DNA of 64,000 nucleotides from contig NZ_CP154853.1 in the NCBI RefSeq assembly GCF_047302405.1, positions 2,108,001 through 2,172,000 of the forward strand, given 5' to 3'. Position numbers and translations under genes: made by a program. The notes below the pieces were generated by a model. It did no database searches. It had not been told where the DNA came from and worked only from the letters and a program-made list of their open reading frames with translations. Of the stretch, positions 16,455 through 25,125 are shown one piece after another; positions within the stretch are counted from its first letter, which is position 1; each line of letters starts with the position of its first letter. The stretch is from Alkalihalobacillus sp047302405. Its GTDB lineage: Bacteria; Bacillota; Bacilli; Bacillales; Bacillaceae_D.

Positions 16455-16495
16455 AAATAGAAAAGCCGACAAAGTTATGATTTAGCTTTGTCGAC
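16455..16495 (-). terminator. Terminator of recA
   Basis: GTCGACAAAG and CTTTGTCGGC form a 10-bp stem (one G-U pair) with an 11-base loop, then TTTTCTATTT. It stands between recA and the nuclease cluster. The T tract ends close to the ribosome site of the nuclease gene, so some read-through is plausible. Confidence 0.85.
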
Positions 16496-16539
16496 ATCTT
16501 CAAGCACCTAAAAAAATGGGCTTATTTTATATAATATCC

Positions 16540-17589
16540 TTATTTTAAATCTAGTGGAAGCTCATCGATTTCCTCTTCCGTTGGAGCATCTACTAAAATT
16601 TCACCATCTAAACCGTGATGTTGACGGATTTTACGCTCGACTTCTTCTGTAAGATGTGCGTTCTCTTTAAAGAATTGTTTGGCATTTTCACGACCTTGGC
16701 CAAGTCTTTCTTCGTTATATGAATACCAAGCTCCACTTTTTTGAACGATATCCAGTTCAGCCGCAATATCTAAAATCAATCCTTCACGTGAAATTCCTTC
16801 TCCATACATAATGTCCACTTCTGCTTGTTTAAACGGTGGAGCGACTTTGTTTTTGACTACTTTAATTTTTGTTTTATTTCCGACCATTTCATTACCTTGC
16901 TTTAAGGTTTCAGCACGACGTACTTCCAAACGAACGGAAGAATAGAACTTCAAGGCACGACCACCTGGAGTCGTTTCCGGATTACCGAACATAACCCCAA
17001 TTTTTTCACGAACTTGGTTAATAAAGACCGCAATCGTTTTGGATTTATTAACTGCACCAGAAAGTTTACGAAGTGCTTGAGACATTAAACGAGCTTGTAA
17101 ACCGACATGGCTATCACCCATTTCCCCTTCAATTTCCGCTTTTGGAACTAAAGCAGCAACAGAGTCAATGACGATAATATCAATGGCGCCACTTCTTACT
17201 AAGGCCTCAGCAATTTCTAATGCTTGCTCCCCTGTATCTGGTTGAGAAAGTAGAAGTTCATCAATGTTAACACCTAACTTTTGGGCATATACTGGGTCAA
17301 GAGCATGCTCAGCATCAATAAAGGCTGCCTGTCCACCTGAACGTTGAACTTCTGCAATCGCGTGTAAAGCAACTGTTGTTTTACCAGAAGATTCTGGTCC
17401 ATATACTTCAATAATTCTTCCACGTGGATATCCACCTACACCTAGAGCAATATCAAGAGCTAATGAACCACTAGAAATCGTCGATACACGTTGATCCGTT
17501 TGCTCTCCTAACTTCATAATGGAACCTTTCCCAAATTGCTTTTCGATTTGGCGTAATGCCATCTCAAGGGCTGCTTTACGTTCACTCAT
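16540..17589 (-). CDS. recA: Recombinase RecA
   Basis: RecA forms filaments on single-stranded DNA, drives strand exchange and triggers LexA self-cleavage. The 349-residue protein carries Walker A GPESSGKTT at 64-72, the Walker B region IDIIVIDSVAALVP, the L1/L2 loops around HVGLQARLMSQALRKL and GNPETTPGGRALKFY, and an acidic C-terminal tail. An AGGAG site precedes the ATG by about 10 bases. A sigma-A promoter and a LexA-type operator upstream indicate SOS control. In B. subtilis recA directly follows cinA; here a DEAD-box helicase gene with its own terminator separates them. Confidence 0.98.
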   Translation of the reverse strand: MSERKAALEMALRQIEKQFGKGSIMKLGEQTDQRVSTISSGSLALDIALGVGGYPRGRIIEVYGPESSGKTTVALHAIAEVQRSGGQAAFIDAEHALDPVYAQKLGVNIDELLLSQPDTGEQALEIAEALVRSGAIDIIVIDSVAALVPKAEIEGEMGDSHVGLQARLMSQALRKLSGAVNKSKTIAVFINQVREKIGVMFGNPETTPGGRALKFYSSVRLEVRRAETLKQGNEMVGNKTKIKVVKNKVAPPFKQAEVDIMYGEGISREGLILDIAAELDIVQKSGAWYSYNEERLGQGRENAKQFFKENAHLTEEVERKIRQHHGLDGEILVDAPTEEEIDELPLDLK

Positions 17590-17705
17590 TTTACAATCTC
17601 TCCTCTATTCATTCAATTTAAACTTCATTTATTCAAATCATGTCTTCACATAAAGATGATTGATTACCGCACTCAAAAAGGCGAATCTATGTTTCCTATG
17701 ATCTA

Positions 17706-17734
17706 TCATAACGCTTTTTTCTTCATTTGCCAAT
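17706..17734 (-). promoter_or_regulatory. Sigma-A promoter of recA
   Basis: TTGGCA, 17 bases, TATGAT on the minus strand, about 115 bp before the recA ATG. The LexA-type operator lies 9 bp upstream of the -35 box. Confidence 0.75.
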
Positions 17735-17743
17735 AGTTTTTAC

Positions 17744-17757
17744 GAACATTTATTCGG
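17744..17757. promoter_or_regulatory. LexA (DinR) operator upstream of recA
   Basis: CGAACATTTATTCG matches the Gram-positive SOS box CGAAC-N4-GTTCG at 9 of 10 defined positions. Its position just upstream of the recA promoter is like that of B. subtilis. Confidence 0.75.
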
Positions 17758-17770
17758 TTTATTGGAATAT

Positions 17771-17815
17771 GTTAAAAGAGAGGATGGTAGGACTGACACA
17801 CATCAATCCTACCAT
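17771..17815 (-). terminator. Terminator of the DEAD-box helicase gene
   Basis: ATGGTAGGA and TCCTACCAT form a 9-bp stem with a 14-base loop 11 bp after the stop codon, followed by a pyrimidine-rich CCTCTCTTTT tract. Confidence 0.7.
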
Positions 17816-17826
17816 AATTTAATTAA

Positions 17827-19431
17827 CTAAGAACGTGTGGGTGTTCTTCTTTCGCGTTTTGGTCGAGGTTTAGCAGGCTCTAAATTAACTCTTGCTCCGT
17901 TGATTCGAGAATAACGTAACGCTTCATAGACAAATGGGGCAACTTCCTCAGGCACTTCGATAAAAGTAAAGTTTTCAAAAATATCAATTCGTCCAATCGC
18001 CTTGCTCGGAATTCCAACAAGCTCGGCTACTTCTTCCGATAAAATTTTCGGAGTTAAATTCACATTACGACCGACATTGATAAAGAAACGAATCATTCCT
18101 TTTGCACCGCCTGTTTCACCGAAGTTATAACCAGCTTCTTCATTAGGTGTTTCCGTTGAAAAATTCATCTTTAACAAAGCCGAAACAACATCTTCTGGTG
18201 AATGAACTTCTAAGATTTCTTTGACAAGAGGAGAAAATAAATCGAATTCTTTCCCACGTGCCTCAATTGTATCCGTTACTCGCTTTTTCCATGAATCATG
18301 TTGCTTTTCGACCACTTCTTCAATCGTTGGCACATCTTGAGATGGAATGCTCATTTTAATTTCATGTTCAATCGAACGTAGATGCTTCATCTCTCTTGGT
18401 GTGACAAGTGTCAGAGCTAACCCCTGCCTACCCGCACGTCCTGTTCGTCCAATACGATGAACGTAACTTTCAGGATCTTGTGGAATATCGTAGTTGATGA
18501 CGTGTGTGACATTCTCAACATCAATTCCTCTGGCCGCTACATCTGTCGCAATCAAAAATTCAATTGAGGAGTCGCGAAATTTTTTCATCACCGAATCACG
18601 TTGGGATTGAGTTAAATCACCATGAAGACCGTCTGCCAAGTAACCGCGCGCTTGCAGGGCCTCGGTTAATTCGGCGACCCCCTTTTTTGTACGGCAAAAT
18701 AAAATACCTAGATCAATTTCTTCACTATCAATGATCCGACATAATGAATCAATTTTATTTCGTTCTAAAACCTTAAAATAAATTTGATTAATTAAAGGTG
18801 CGGTAACCTCTCCTTTATTAATCGTCACCATTTTCGGAGTCGTCATATATTTTCGAGACAATTTTTTAATAGCTGGGGGCATTGTGGCGGAAAAAAGTAA
18901 CGTCTGCCTTTCCCCTTTTACTTCTCTTAAAATATGTTCAATATCATCGATAAACCCCATATCTAACATTTCATCCGCTTCATCCAACACAATTGTATGT
19001 ACACTATCTAACTTTAAAGTTTTTCTTCTTAAATGGTCAAGGATACGACCCGGAGTACCGATCACGACTTGTACACCTTGTCTTAAAGCTTTAATTTGAT
19101 GACCAATAGACTGACCACCGTATATTGGCAATGTGCGAATACGTTTATGCACAGAGAGCTTCTGTAACTCTCCGGAAACTTGAATCGCGAGTTCTCGTGT
19201 TGGTGTTAAAATGAGGGCTTGAACATACTTTTCATTTGTTACTTTATCGACAACTGGAATACCAAATGCGGCTGTTTTTCCCGTTCCCGTTTGAGCTTGC
19301 CCAATTACATCCCCGCCTTCTAAAATGACAGGAATCGCCTTCGCTTGAATAGGCGATGGTTCTTCAAAACCCATATCTTTAATCGCTTTTTTAATTGAAT
19401 CTGATATTTCGAAGTCATTAAAATATGTCAT
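17827..19431 (-). CDS. DEAD-box ATP-dependent RNA helicase with DbpA-type RNA-binding domain
   Basis: This is an RNA helicase of the DeaD/CshA class. The Q-motif is FEEPSPIQAK, motif I is AQTGTGKT at 46-53, DEAD is at 150-153, SAT at 181-183, and HRIGRTGRAGR marks the second RecA-like domain. The C-terminal region (about residues 450-525) contains RFFINVGRNVNLTP and a pattern like the DbpA-type RRM, ending in a basic tail PKRERRTPTRS. The length is 534. The start overlaps the cinA stop by 14 bp, so it is probably co-transcribed with cinA. Likely roles are ribosome assembly or mRNA turnover. I avoid naming it cshA or deaD because the sequence cannot separate those orthologues with confidence. 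Confidence 0.9.
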   Translation of the reverse strand: MTYFNDFEISDSIKKAIKDMGFEEPSPIQAKAIPVILEGGDVIGQAQTGTGKTAAFGIPVVDKVTNEKYVQALILTPTRELAIQVSGELQKLSVHKRIRTLPIYGGQSIGHQIKALRQGVQVVIGTPGRILDHLRRKTLKLDSVHTIVLDEADEMLDMGFIDDIEHILREVKGERQTLLFSATMPPAIKKLSRKYMTTPKMVTINKGEVTAPLINQIYFKVLERNKIDSLCRIIDSEEIDLGILFCRTKKGVAELTEALQARGYLADGLHGDLTQSQRDSVMKKFRDSSIEFLIATDVAARGIDVENVTHVINYDIPQDPESYVHRIGRTGRAGRQGLALTLVTPREMKHLRSIEHEIKMSIPSQDVPTIEEVVEKQHDSWKKRVTDTIEARGKEFDLFSPLVKEILEVHSPEDVVSALLKMNFSTETPNEEAGYNFGETGGAKGMIRFFINVGRNVNLTPKILSEEVAELVGIPSKAIGRIDIFENFTFIEVPEEVAPFVYEALRYSRINGARVNLEPAKPRPKRERRTPTRS

Positions 19432-20680
19432 TACTGCTCTTCCACCTTTTCATTTCATTAAGCAAATAATAGCAGCCGTACTTCACAGCTCTATCTCGAA
19501 TTGCATTACGGGATCCATGAAGGGATAATGTATATCCATTTGCAACCCCTGATTTCCCGACAATTGATATGTAAACCACCCCTGGGTCCTTACCTTCCTG
19601 TTTGTCTGGTCCCGCGACACCTGTAAAGCTAATGGCAATATCACTTTCATAAAGTTTCTTTGCACCAAGCGCCATTTCTTTTGCACAGCTTTCGCTCACA
19701 ACGCCATCTTGCTTGATTACTTCTTTCGACACTTGAAGTTGTTTTTCCTTTTCTTTCGTCGAATAAGCGACTGTTCCCCCGGTAAAAATTTCGGAAACAC
19801 CAGAAAAACTCGTTAATTCACTTGCAAACATACCACCTGTTAAACTTTCAGCACATGAGATCGTCCACTTTTCCTTTGTTAATTGTTGGACCACTTGCTC
19901 CATTAAAGAAGTATGATCATAACCATAAAAATAATCGCCTACAATCGCTTGAATTTCTTTTTCTGTGGCATCTAATAAGCGAATCGCTTCTCCATCATCT
20001 TCATGTTTAACAGTTAACCTTAACGTCACTTCACCATTACCAGCCAATGGAGCAATCGTTGGATTCGTTTGATTATCAATAAGAGTTTCCAGACGTGTCT
20101 CTAAAGCTGATTCACCAATATTAAAGAAGCGTAATACTCTCGAAGTAATCTTCCCACGATTTAAGAGACTTTTTTCAAGTAATGGAATCAATTCTTTGAC
20201 AAACATCGGCTCCATTTCTTTTGGAGGACCAGGGAGGAGAATGACCATTTTTTTATCTTTTTTTAATAGCATTCCCGGAGCCATTCCATTCCGGTTCACA
20301 AGCACTTCTGCCCCTTCTAGAATGAGGGCTTGTTTTTTGTTGTTTTCCGTCATCTTCATCTGTCGTTTACTAAAATATTGTTCAATACTGAAAAGGGCAT
20401 TTTTGTCATAAACGAGTTTCGCCTGAAATAGTTTTGCGACCGTTTCCTTTGTTAAATCATCCTTTGTCGGACCAAGCCCTCCGGTTAATATAACAATATC
20501 CGAACGCTGACTTGCCAAACCTAAACTATCATAGAGCCTATTTTCATTATCGCCGACGACTGTCTGATAATAGACGTCTATTCCTAAAATCGCTAATTGC
20601 TCAGAAATAAACTTTGCATTGGTATTTAAGATTTGACCTAAAAGAAGCTCCGAACCAACCGCCAAAATTTCTGCTCTCAT
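19418..20680 (-). CDS. cinA: Competence/damage-inducible protein CinA
   Basis: CinA joins an N-terminal molybdopterin-binding-like (COG1058) domain to a C-terminal nicotinamide-nucleotide amidase-like domain. The N-terminal part shows VGSELLLGQI..TNAKF and the TGGLGPTKDDLTKE motif. The C-terminal part shows CAESLTGGMF, TGGTVAYSTKEK and SFTGVAGPDKQEGKDPG. The length, 420 residues, is normal. It lies 13 bp after pgsA, as in other Firmicutes, with a possible AGGGG ribosome site. In B. subtilis it is linked to recA; here the helicase gene intervenes. Confidence 0.95.
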   Translation of the reverse strand: MRAEILAVGSELLLGQILNTNAKFISEQLAILGIDVYYQTVVGDNENRLYDSLGLASQRSDIVILTGGLGPTKDDLTKETVAKLFQAKLVYDKNALFSIEQYFSKRQMKMTENNKKQALILEGAEVLVNRNGMAPGMLLKKDKKMVILLPGPPKEMEPMFVKELIPLLEKSLLNRGKITSRVLRFFNIGESALETRLETLIDNQTNPTIAPLAGNGEVTLRLTVKHEDDGEAIRLLDATEKEIQAIVGDYFYGYDHTSLMEQVVQQLTKEKWTISCAESLTGGMFASELTSFSGVSEIFTGGTVAYSTKEKEKQLQVSKEVIKQDGVVSESCAKEMALGAKKLYESDIAISFTGVAGPDKQEGKDPGVVYISIVGKSGVANGYTLSLHGSRNAIRDRAVKYGCYYLLNEMKRWKSSNDIF

Positions 20681-20693
20681 AAAATCGCCCCTA

Positions 20694-21272
20694 TTAGCCT
20701 TGTTTGGCTAAAATATGTTTATTTTTCACAAAATAATCAACACCAGAAACAATCGTTAAAATCAAGGCTATCCAAATCATGATTTGATCAAAAGGAAATG
20801 AAACCGCTGAAAATGGTATATTGTAAAGCATCAATGCTGAAATTCCGATAATTTGAAAGACTGTTTTTAATTTACCTAGAGGACTTGCCGCGATAACATC
20901 ACCATCTGCCGCTGCAATCAAACGAACCCCTGTAACCGCAAACTCACGACTAATAATAATAATCGCAATCCAAGCCGCTAATAAATCTAGTTGGACTAAA
21001 CCGATTAAGGCCGCTGTAATTAAGAGCTTGTCTGCTAAAGGATCTAAAAACTTACCGAAATTTGTAACTAGATTTAATTTTCTTGCATAATAACCATCAA
21101 GCCAATCTGTTGCTGAAGCAAAGATAAATAAACAAGCGGCGATTAAATGTCCAACAGGGATCTCAGTCCCAAACATGTCAATCGTACCAAGTGGTAAATC
21201 CGCTAACATAAAGACCATAAAAATCGGAATTAAAATCATTCTAGAAACTGTAATTTTATTAGGTAAATTCAC
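20694..21272 (-). CDS. pgsA: CDP-diacylglycerol-glycerol-3-phosphate 3-phosphatidyltransferase PgsA
   Basis: PgsA makes phosphatidylglycerol phosphate, the committed step to phosphatidylglycerol. The CDP-alcohol phosphotransferase signature is visible as DWLDGYYAR...FGKFLDPLADK. The protein is very hydrophobic, with about five membrane segments. I take the GTG at 21272 as the start, because the AGAAGGAAGG ribosome site lies about 8 bases upstream. This gives 192 residues beginning MNLPNKIT, matching the B. subtilis protein (193). The frame is open a further 8 codons upstream to a TTG that lacks a site. It is followed closely by cinA. Confidence 0.95.
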   Translation of the reverse strand: MNLPNKITVSRMILIPIFMVFMLADLPLGTIDMFGTEIPVGHLIAACLFIFASATDWLDGYYARKLNLVTNFGKFLDPLADKLLITAALIGLVQLDLLAAWIAIIIISREFAVTGVRLIAAADGDVIAASPLGKLKTVFQIIGISALMLYNIPFSAVSFPFDQIMIWIALILTIVSGVDYFVKNKHILAKQG

Positions 21273-21300
21273 TACATTAACCTTCCTTCTAAACAATTAA

Positions 21301-21795
21301 CTAACGCATATTTACAAACTGAAGGGCAAAGTCAAAATCCTGCTCCTTCAAAAGGTGGATAACCGATTGTAAATCATCAATACTTTTCGCAGTGACTCTT
21401 ACTTGCTCACCTTGAATTTGAACTTTTACTTTTAAATTGGCATCGCGTACCACTTTGGAGACTTTTTTTGCCTTCTCAGTCGATAACCCATTAATCAATT
21501 GGATTTGTTGTCTAACGAGCCCGCCAGAAGCAGATTCTATCTTTCCTAAATCCATCGACTTTTGCGATAAACCCCTTTTTATAAATTTTGATTTTAAAAC
21601 ATCAAGCACGCTATTTAATTTGTATTCATCGTCTGAAACAACGGTAATTTGTTCGTCACCAGAACGTTCAATCGAGCTCTTTGAGCCTTTAAAGTCATAT
21701 CGGTTCGTAATCTCTTTCACCGCTTGATTAATCGCATTATCAACCTCTTGTAAATCAATCTCAGAAACAACATCAAACGAATGTTCTTTCGCCAT
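21301..21795 (-). CDS. YajQ-family nucleotide-binding protein
   Basis: The 164-residue protein matches the YajQ (DUF520) family over its whole length, with SFDVVSEIDLQEVDNA at the start, RYDFKG, the QTINGLSTEKAKKV-like stretch, and VRVTAKSIDDLQ near the end. YajQ has two RNP-like folds; some family members bind cyclic-di-GMP or nucleic acid. The function in this organism is not known to me. The frame could start one codon earlier at a GTG, but the ATG has better spacing to GGTGG. It sits between rodZ and pgsA, 28 bp before pgsA, where B. subtilis has no such gene (its homologue YitK is elsewhere). Confidence 0.9.
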   Translation of the reverse strand: MAKEHSFDVVSEIDLQEVDNAINQAVKEITNRYDFKGSKSSIERSGDEQITVVSDDEYKLNSVLDVLKSKFIKRGLSQKSMDLGKIESASGGLVRQQIQLINGLSTEKAKKVSKVVRDANLKVKVQIQGEQVRVTAKSIDDLQSVIHLLKEQDFDFALQFVNMR

Positions 21796-22061
21796 CACTG
21801 AAAACCACCTTTCTTTGAAACCATTTCAAAATCGTCAAAATTATCTTATATCCTTATGGACTTGTTGATTATTGTATCATAAAAGGACCGCTGAAATAAA
21901 AAAATGTCCCATCCTTTAACAACTGCCCATATTGAAAAATATAAATAAAAATAGACCTAACCGTATTCTAATATATTCCACCAATTATTGCGATTATTAT
22001 CGATGAAAATGATAAAAAACACTACTATCTAAAATTACTATATTTATCCTTTTTAATGGAC

Positions 22062-22091
22062 AAAAAAAGTGAACATTTTGTTCACTTTTTT
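22062..22091 (-). terminator. Terminator of rodZ
   Basis: AAAAGTGAACA and TGTTCACTTTT form a long perfect stem with a 3-base loop followed by T residues, overlapping the rodZ stop codon. The remaining AT-rich 270 bp down to the yajQ-family gene show nothing else I can define. Confidence 0.9.
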
Positions 22092-22983
22092 ATTCGTCGC
22101 TAGAGAAACTGATATGAATATATTGATGAACCGCATCTAACTCATATTCAACCAACTCACCATTAATATAAACTTCAACATTGTTTGAAGCTCCGATGTT
22201 AATTTCAATTTCGTTCTCTTCACTTAAATCAAACTCTAGTTCAACATCTTCATCAGAAGTATTAGGTTGACCACTATGTAAAATCGTTCTAGAGTCATCT
22301 TTAATATCATAATAAGAAGAGCTACCACTAAAATGAAGTTCGACCATTAATTCATCTGTACCCGTAAGCTCATAATAAGCTCGAGTTCCTTGTGTTTCTG
22401 TTAACGTAAGAACTGATTGCGACTCATCTACTACTTCTTCCTCAGTTCCCTCTGAACCATCTCCATTATTATCTTCTGTTTCCGTGTCTTCAACATCTTC
22501 TTCCTCATCATCTAGAAAGTCTTCGGCAAATTCACTTTCCCCTAGATTATCCTCAGGAGGGATAGGCTCATTACTAGTCCGATCCAATGACTGCATAATG
22601 AGCCATATAAGAGCAACTATTACGACGATCGTTAACAACCCAGCAACGAGTGGAATAAGTGGACTTTTTTTTCCGGGTCGACTCGGCTTAACTGTCGATT
22701 TTGACGAACGCTCGCGACGAGAAGGTAAATTAGTGACTTCTTTTTGCGGATTCGGTAACTCATTTTTATATTGATCAAATAATTCTTCTGGATCGATCCC
22801 GACCGACTCGGCATATGTTTTAACAAACGCTCTTGCATAAAAAAGACCTGGGAGCGTTTCAAAACGGCCTTCCTCAATCGCAACTAAATAGCGTTTTTGA
22901 ATTTTGGTTGTCGCTTGTAAATCGTCTAATGTAATTCCTTTTTCTTCACGAACTGTTTTTAAATGTTGACCAAGCTCTGACAT
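22090..22983 (-). CDS. rodZ: Cell-shape protein RodZ (YmfM)
   Basis: RodZ links MreB filaments to the membrane. The 297-residue protein has an N-terminal Xre-like helix-turn-helix (about residues 1-70, GQHLKTVREEKGITLDDL, YLVAIEEGRFETLPG, YARAFVKTYAE). A basic juxtamembrane stretch (about 84-106) leads into a single membrane helix (about 108-130). The extracellular region has a very acidic linker (about 140-190) and a C-terminal beta domain of the DUF4115 type (about 200-297). The linker is unusually acidic, which would fit a halophilic or alkaliphilic host but is not proof. It is the first gene upstream of the yajQ-pgsA-cinA group and has its own terminator. Confidence 0.92.
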   Translation of the reverse strand: MSELGQHLKTVREEKGITLDDLQATTKIQKRYLVAIEEGRFETLPGLFYARAFVKTYAESVGIDPEELFDQYKNELPNPQKEVTNLPSRRERSSKSTVKPSRPGKKSPLIPLVAGLLTIVVIVALIWLIMQSLDRTSNEPIPPEDNLGESEFAEDFLDDEEEDVEDTETEDNNGDGSEGTEEEVVDESQSVLTLTETQGTRAYYELTGTDELMVELHFSGSSSYYDIKDDSRTILHSGQPNTSDEDVELEFDLSEENEIEINIGASNNVEVYINGELVEYELDAVHQYIHISFSSDE

Positions 22984-23003
22984 ACTAACACCTACCTACT
23001 ACT

Positions 23004-23777
23004 TTAACTTATATCAAAAGACGAAAACCCTGATTCAACTGAGTCATATGTAATTTCCTCTGAGTCGTCATTTCTTAATTCGATAATACAATCAAAATCA
23101 TCTAATTCATATTCAGTTTCACGCACAAAAATATCTGGATGCTCAACGACCTTTACCGCAGGCAATTGCATAATGTCTCTCACAAGCTGGCGATGTTTTT
23201 CTGTTGCTCTCATCGTTGAAACAATCCCATCAATGATAAAAATATGATCGCTTCCTAATTCATCATCATTTAAATGAGTTCGAACAGTTTGTCTCAGGAG
23301 TGTTGAGGAGATAAACGACCAGCGTTTATTGGCACAAACACTTGAGGCGACGATCGACTCGGTTTTACCTACACGAGGCATTCCACGCACACCTACTAGG
23401 AAATGACCATCTCTTTTATATAATTCGGCCATAAAGTCGACTAATAAACCTAATTCTGAACGAATAAAACGAAATATTTTCCTGTCATCCGCGTCACGTT
23501 GAATATATTTGCCATGTCTAATCGCTAAACGATCACGTAATCTCGGTTCACGAAACTTCGTAACCGAAATGCTATCAAGCGTTTTTAAAATGGCAAGAAA
23601 TCGTTTGATCTGATCATCGTCTGAGCTTTTTATTAGCATCCCCCGATTTTTATCATCAACCCCATTTATGGTGACAATATTAAGTGAAAGCATTCCGAGT
23701 AAGGAAGAAATGTCACCAAGTAAGCCTGGACGATTTTTTACGATTTGATATTCTAAATACCATTCTTTTAACGTCAT
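23004..23777 (-). CDS. ymfK: YmfK-family protein (DUF3388)
   Basis: The sequence matches B. subtilis YmfK across its length. It has an N-terminal ACT-like segment (LEYQIVKNRPGLLGDISSLL, about residues 6-80), conserved RLAIRHGKYIQRDADD, and a GMPRVGKTESIVAS P-loop-like motif near residue 140. It ends in the conserved GFSSFD. The ATG at 23777 has an AAAGGTG site 6 bases upstream and gives 257 residues. The open frame extends 7 codons further but without a site. Function is unknown. It lies directly upstream of rodZ (20 bp), as in B. subtilis. Confidence 0.88.
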   Translation of the reverse strand: MTLKEWYLEYQIVKNRPGLLGDISSLLGMLSLNIVTINGVDDKNRGMLIKSSDDDQIKRFLAILKTLDSISVTKFREPRLRDRLAIRHGKYIQRDADDRKIFRFIRSELGLLVDFMAELYKRDGHFLVGVRGMPRVGKTESIVASSVCANKRWSFISSTLLRQTVRTHLNDDELGSDHIFIIDGIVSTMRATEKHRQLVRDIMQLPAVKVVEHPDIFVRETEYELDDFDCIIELRNDDSEEITYDSVESGFSSFDIS

Positions 23778-24021
23778 ACAAAACACCTTTCTTATCACTA
23801 AACACTAGTTGCAAGCACTATGTGGATGATTGTCAATATTAGGCGAACTTAATCTTACTTTTTTATCATAATTGATCTCTCTCATAATTGAAAGGTGTTT
23901 ATCGGATCATTTTCATAAAAAAGACATTCATCATATTGATTCGATAGTTTCCATACATTTTCATAGTTTTTTACATATTTTTTTGAGAAGGTTTAAGGAA
24001 ACATGGTTGTATACTTCCAAT

Positions 24022-24057
24022 TGTGAAACAAAAGGACTTCGCTTTTGCGAAGTCCTT
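24022..24057 (-). terminator. Terminator of ymfJ
   Basis: AAGGACTTCGC-AAAA-GCGAAGTCCTT is an 11-bp perfect stem followed by TTGTTTC, just after the ymfJ stop. The rest of the gap to ymfK (23778-24021) is AT-rich without a clear feature. Confidence 0.88.
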
Positions 24058-24063
24058 CGTTTA

Positions 24064-24315
24064 TTAATGGTCGTGTTGTACGAGTTTAACCATCATATTC
24101 GCAATGGCATGCTGCTCACTTTCATCCGCAACTTTCCATAATTCAGCTAATACTCGCTCTTGTTCGTTTTTCGGTTCAACTTGCGCCGCCAAATACTCAC
24201 CAACTTGATAAGCAACATCACTGATAACATTATGGTTCATTCCTTCGCCTTCAGCTTGATGAAGACGCTCACCTAGGAAGTCTTTCCACTGATCCCAATT
24301 ATCGAGTACAGACAT
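24064..24315 (-). CDS. ymfJ: YmfJ-family protein (DUF3243)
   Basis: The small 83-residue protein begins MSVLDNWDQWKDFLGERLHQ and matches the DUF3243 family (B. subtilis YmfJ, about 85 residues). The ATG at 24315 is fixed by the GGAGGGG site 6 bases upstream. An upstream in-frame extension of 23 codons lacks a ribosome site and family support. No function is known. It is predicted to be helical, soluble and acidic. It follows ymfI by 78 bp. Confidence 0.88.
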   Translation of the reverse strand: MSVLDNWDQWKDFLGERLHQAEGEGMNHNVISDVAYQVGEYLAAQVEPKNEQERVLAELWKVADESEQHAIANMMVKLVQHDH

Positions 24316-24393
24316 GTAAACCCCTCCTTCAAAAATATAATGCTTCGATTTATATCGTTCCTCCATTCCACGAATAATATGCATAAAATTTTT

Positions 24394-25125
24394 TTAGCAA
24401 TACCAAGCACCGTTTACAGATAGAATTTGACCATTCATATAAGTGATTTTTTTGGACAGTAAAAAAGAAACGAGTTCAGCCACCTCTTCTGGTTGTCCCA
24501 ATCGCCCCGCTGGGATCTCCTCATTTAAAGCCTCCTTCTCTTCCTTCTCATAACGGTCAAGCATTTCCGTGTCAATCGCACCTGGAGCAATCGCATTCAC
24601 TTGAATATTACTCAAAGCCACCTCTTTCGCTAACGCTTTAACAAAGCTATTGACGCCCCCTTTGGCAGCAGAGTAAATCACTTCACAAGAGGCACCTGTT
24701 AACCCCCAAATCGAAGAAATAAAGACAATTTGTCCCGCTCGTTCTCGAATCATAGCAGGTAAAAGAGCACGAGTTATTTTTATTGGGTTATGTAAATGAA
24801 TATTCATGATCCTTGTTAACTCGTCATCGCTCGTTTCCGGAAATAATTGAATGGAATCAATCCCAGCATTATGAATGACGGCATCGACCTGACCAGTTAT
24901 TTGTCGCAACAGCTCACTCGCTCCATCATGATCGCATAAATCTGCTTTCATTAGGACCACCTCTGCCCCTAATGCCTCACATTGTTCTTTTAACAACTGA
25001 ACCGCTTTTTCGTTACGATAATAATGCAAAAAGAGGGTACGCCTAGGAGTGGCAAGCGATTTTGCAATCGCTTGACCAATCCCTCCAGACGCCCCTGTTA
25101 AAAGCACTTGCTCTTTTTTACTCAT
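24394..25125 (-). CDS. ymfI: Short-chain dehydrogenase/reductase YmfI
   Basis: The 243-residue SDR has the TGASGGIG cofactor motif near residue 10, the NAG motif in HNAGIDS, the catalytic Ser in SSIWG, and YSAAKG (Tyr-x3-Lys). NAIAPGAIDTEM and the C-terminal GQILSVNGAWYC follow. The fold is that of 3-oxoacyl-ACP reductase-like enzymes, but the substrate is unknown. The start overlaps the ymfH stop by 8 bp, so it is coupled to the ymfF-ymfH pair, as in B. subtilis. Confidence 0.92.
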   Translation of the reverse strand: MSKKEQVLLTGASGGIGQAIAKSLATPRRTLFLHYYRNEKAVQLLKEQCEALGAEVVLMKADLCDHDGASELLRQITGQVDAVIHNAGIDSIQLFPETSDDELTRIMNIHLHNPIKITRALLPAMIRERAGQIVFISSIWGLTGASCEVIYSAAKGGVNSFVKALAKEVALSNIQVNAIAPGAIDTEMLDRYEKEEKEALNEEIPAGRLGQPEEVAELVSFLLSKKITYMNGQILSVNGAWYC

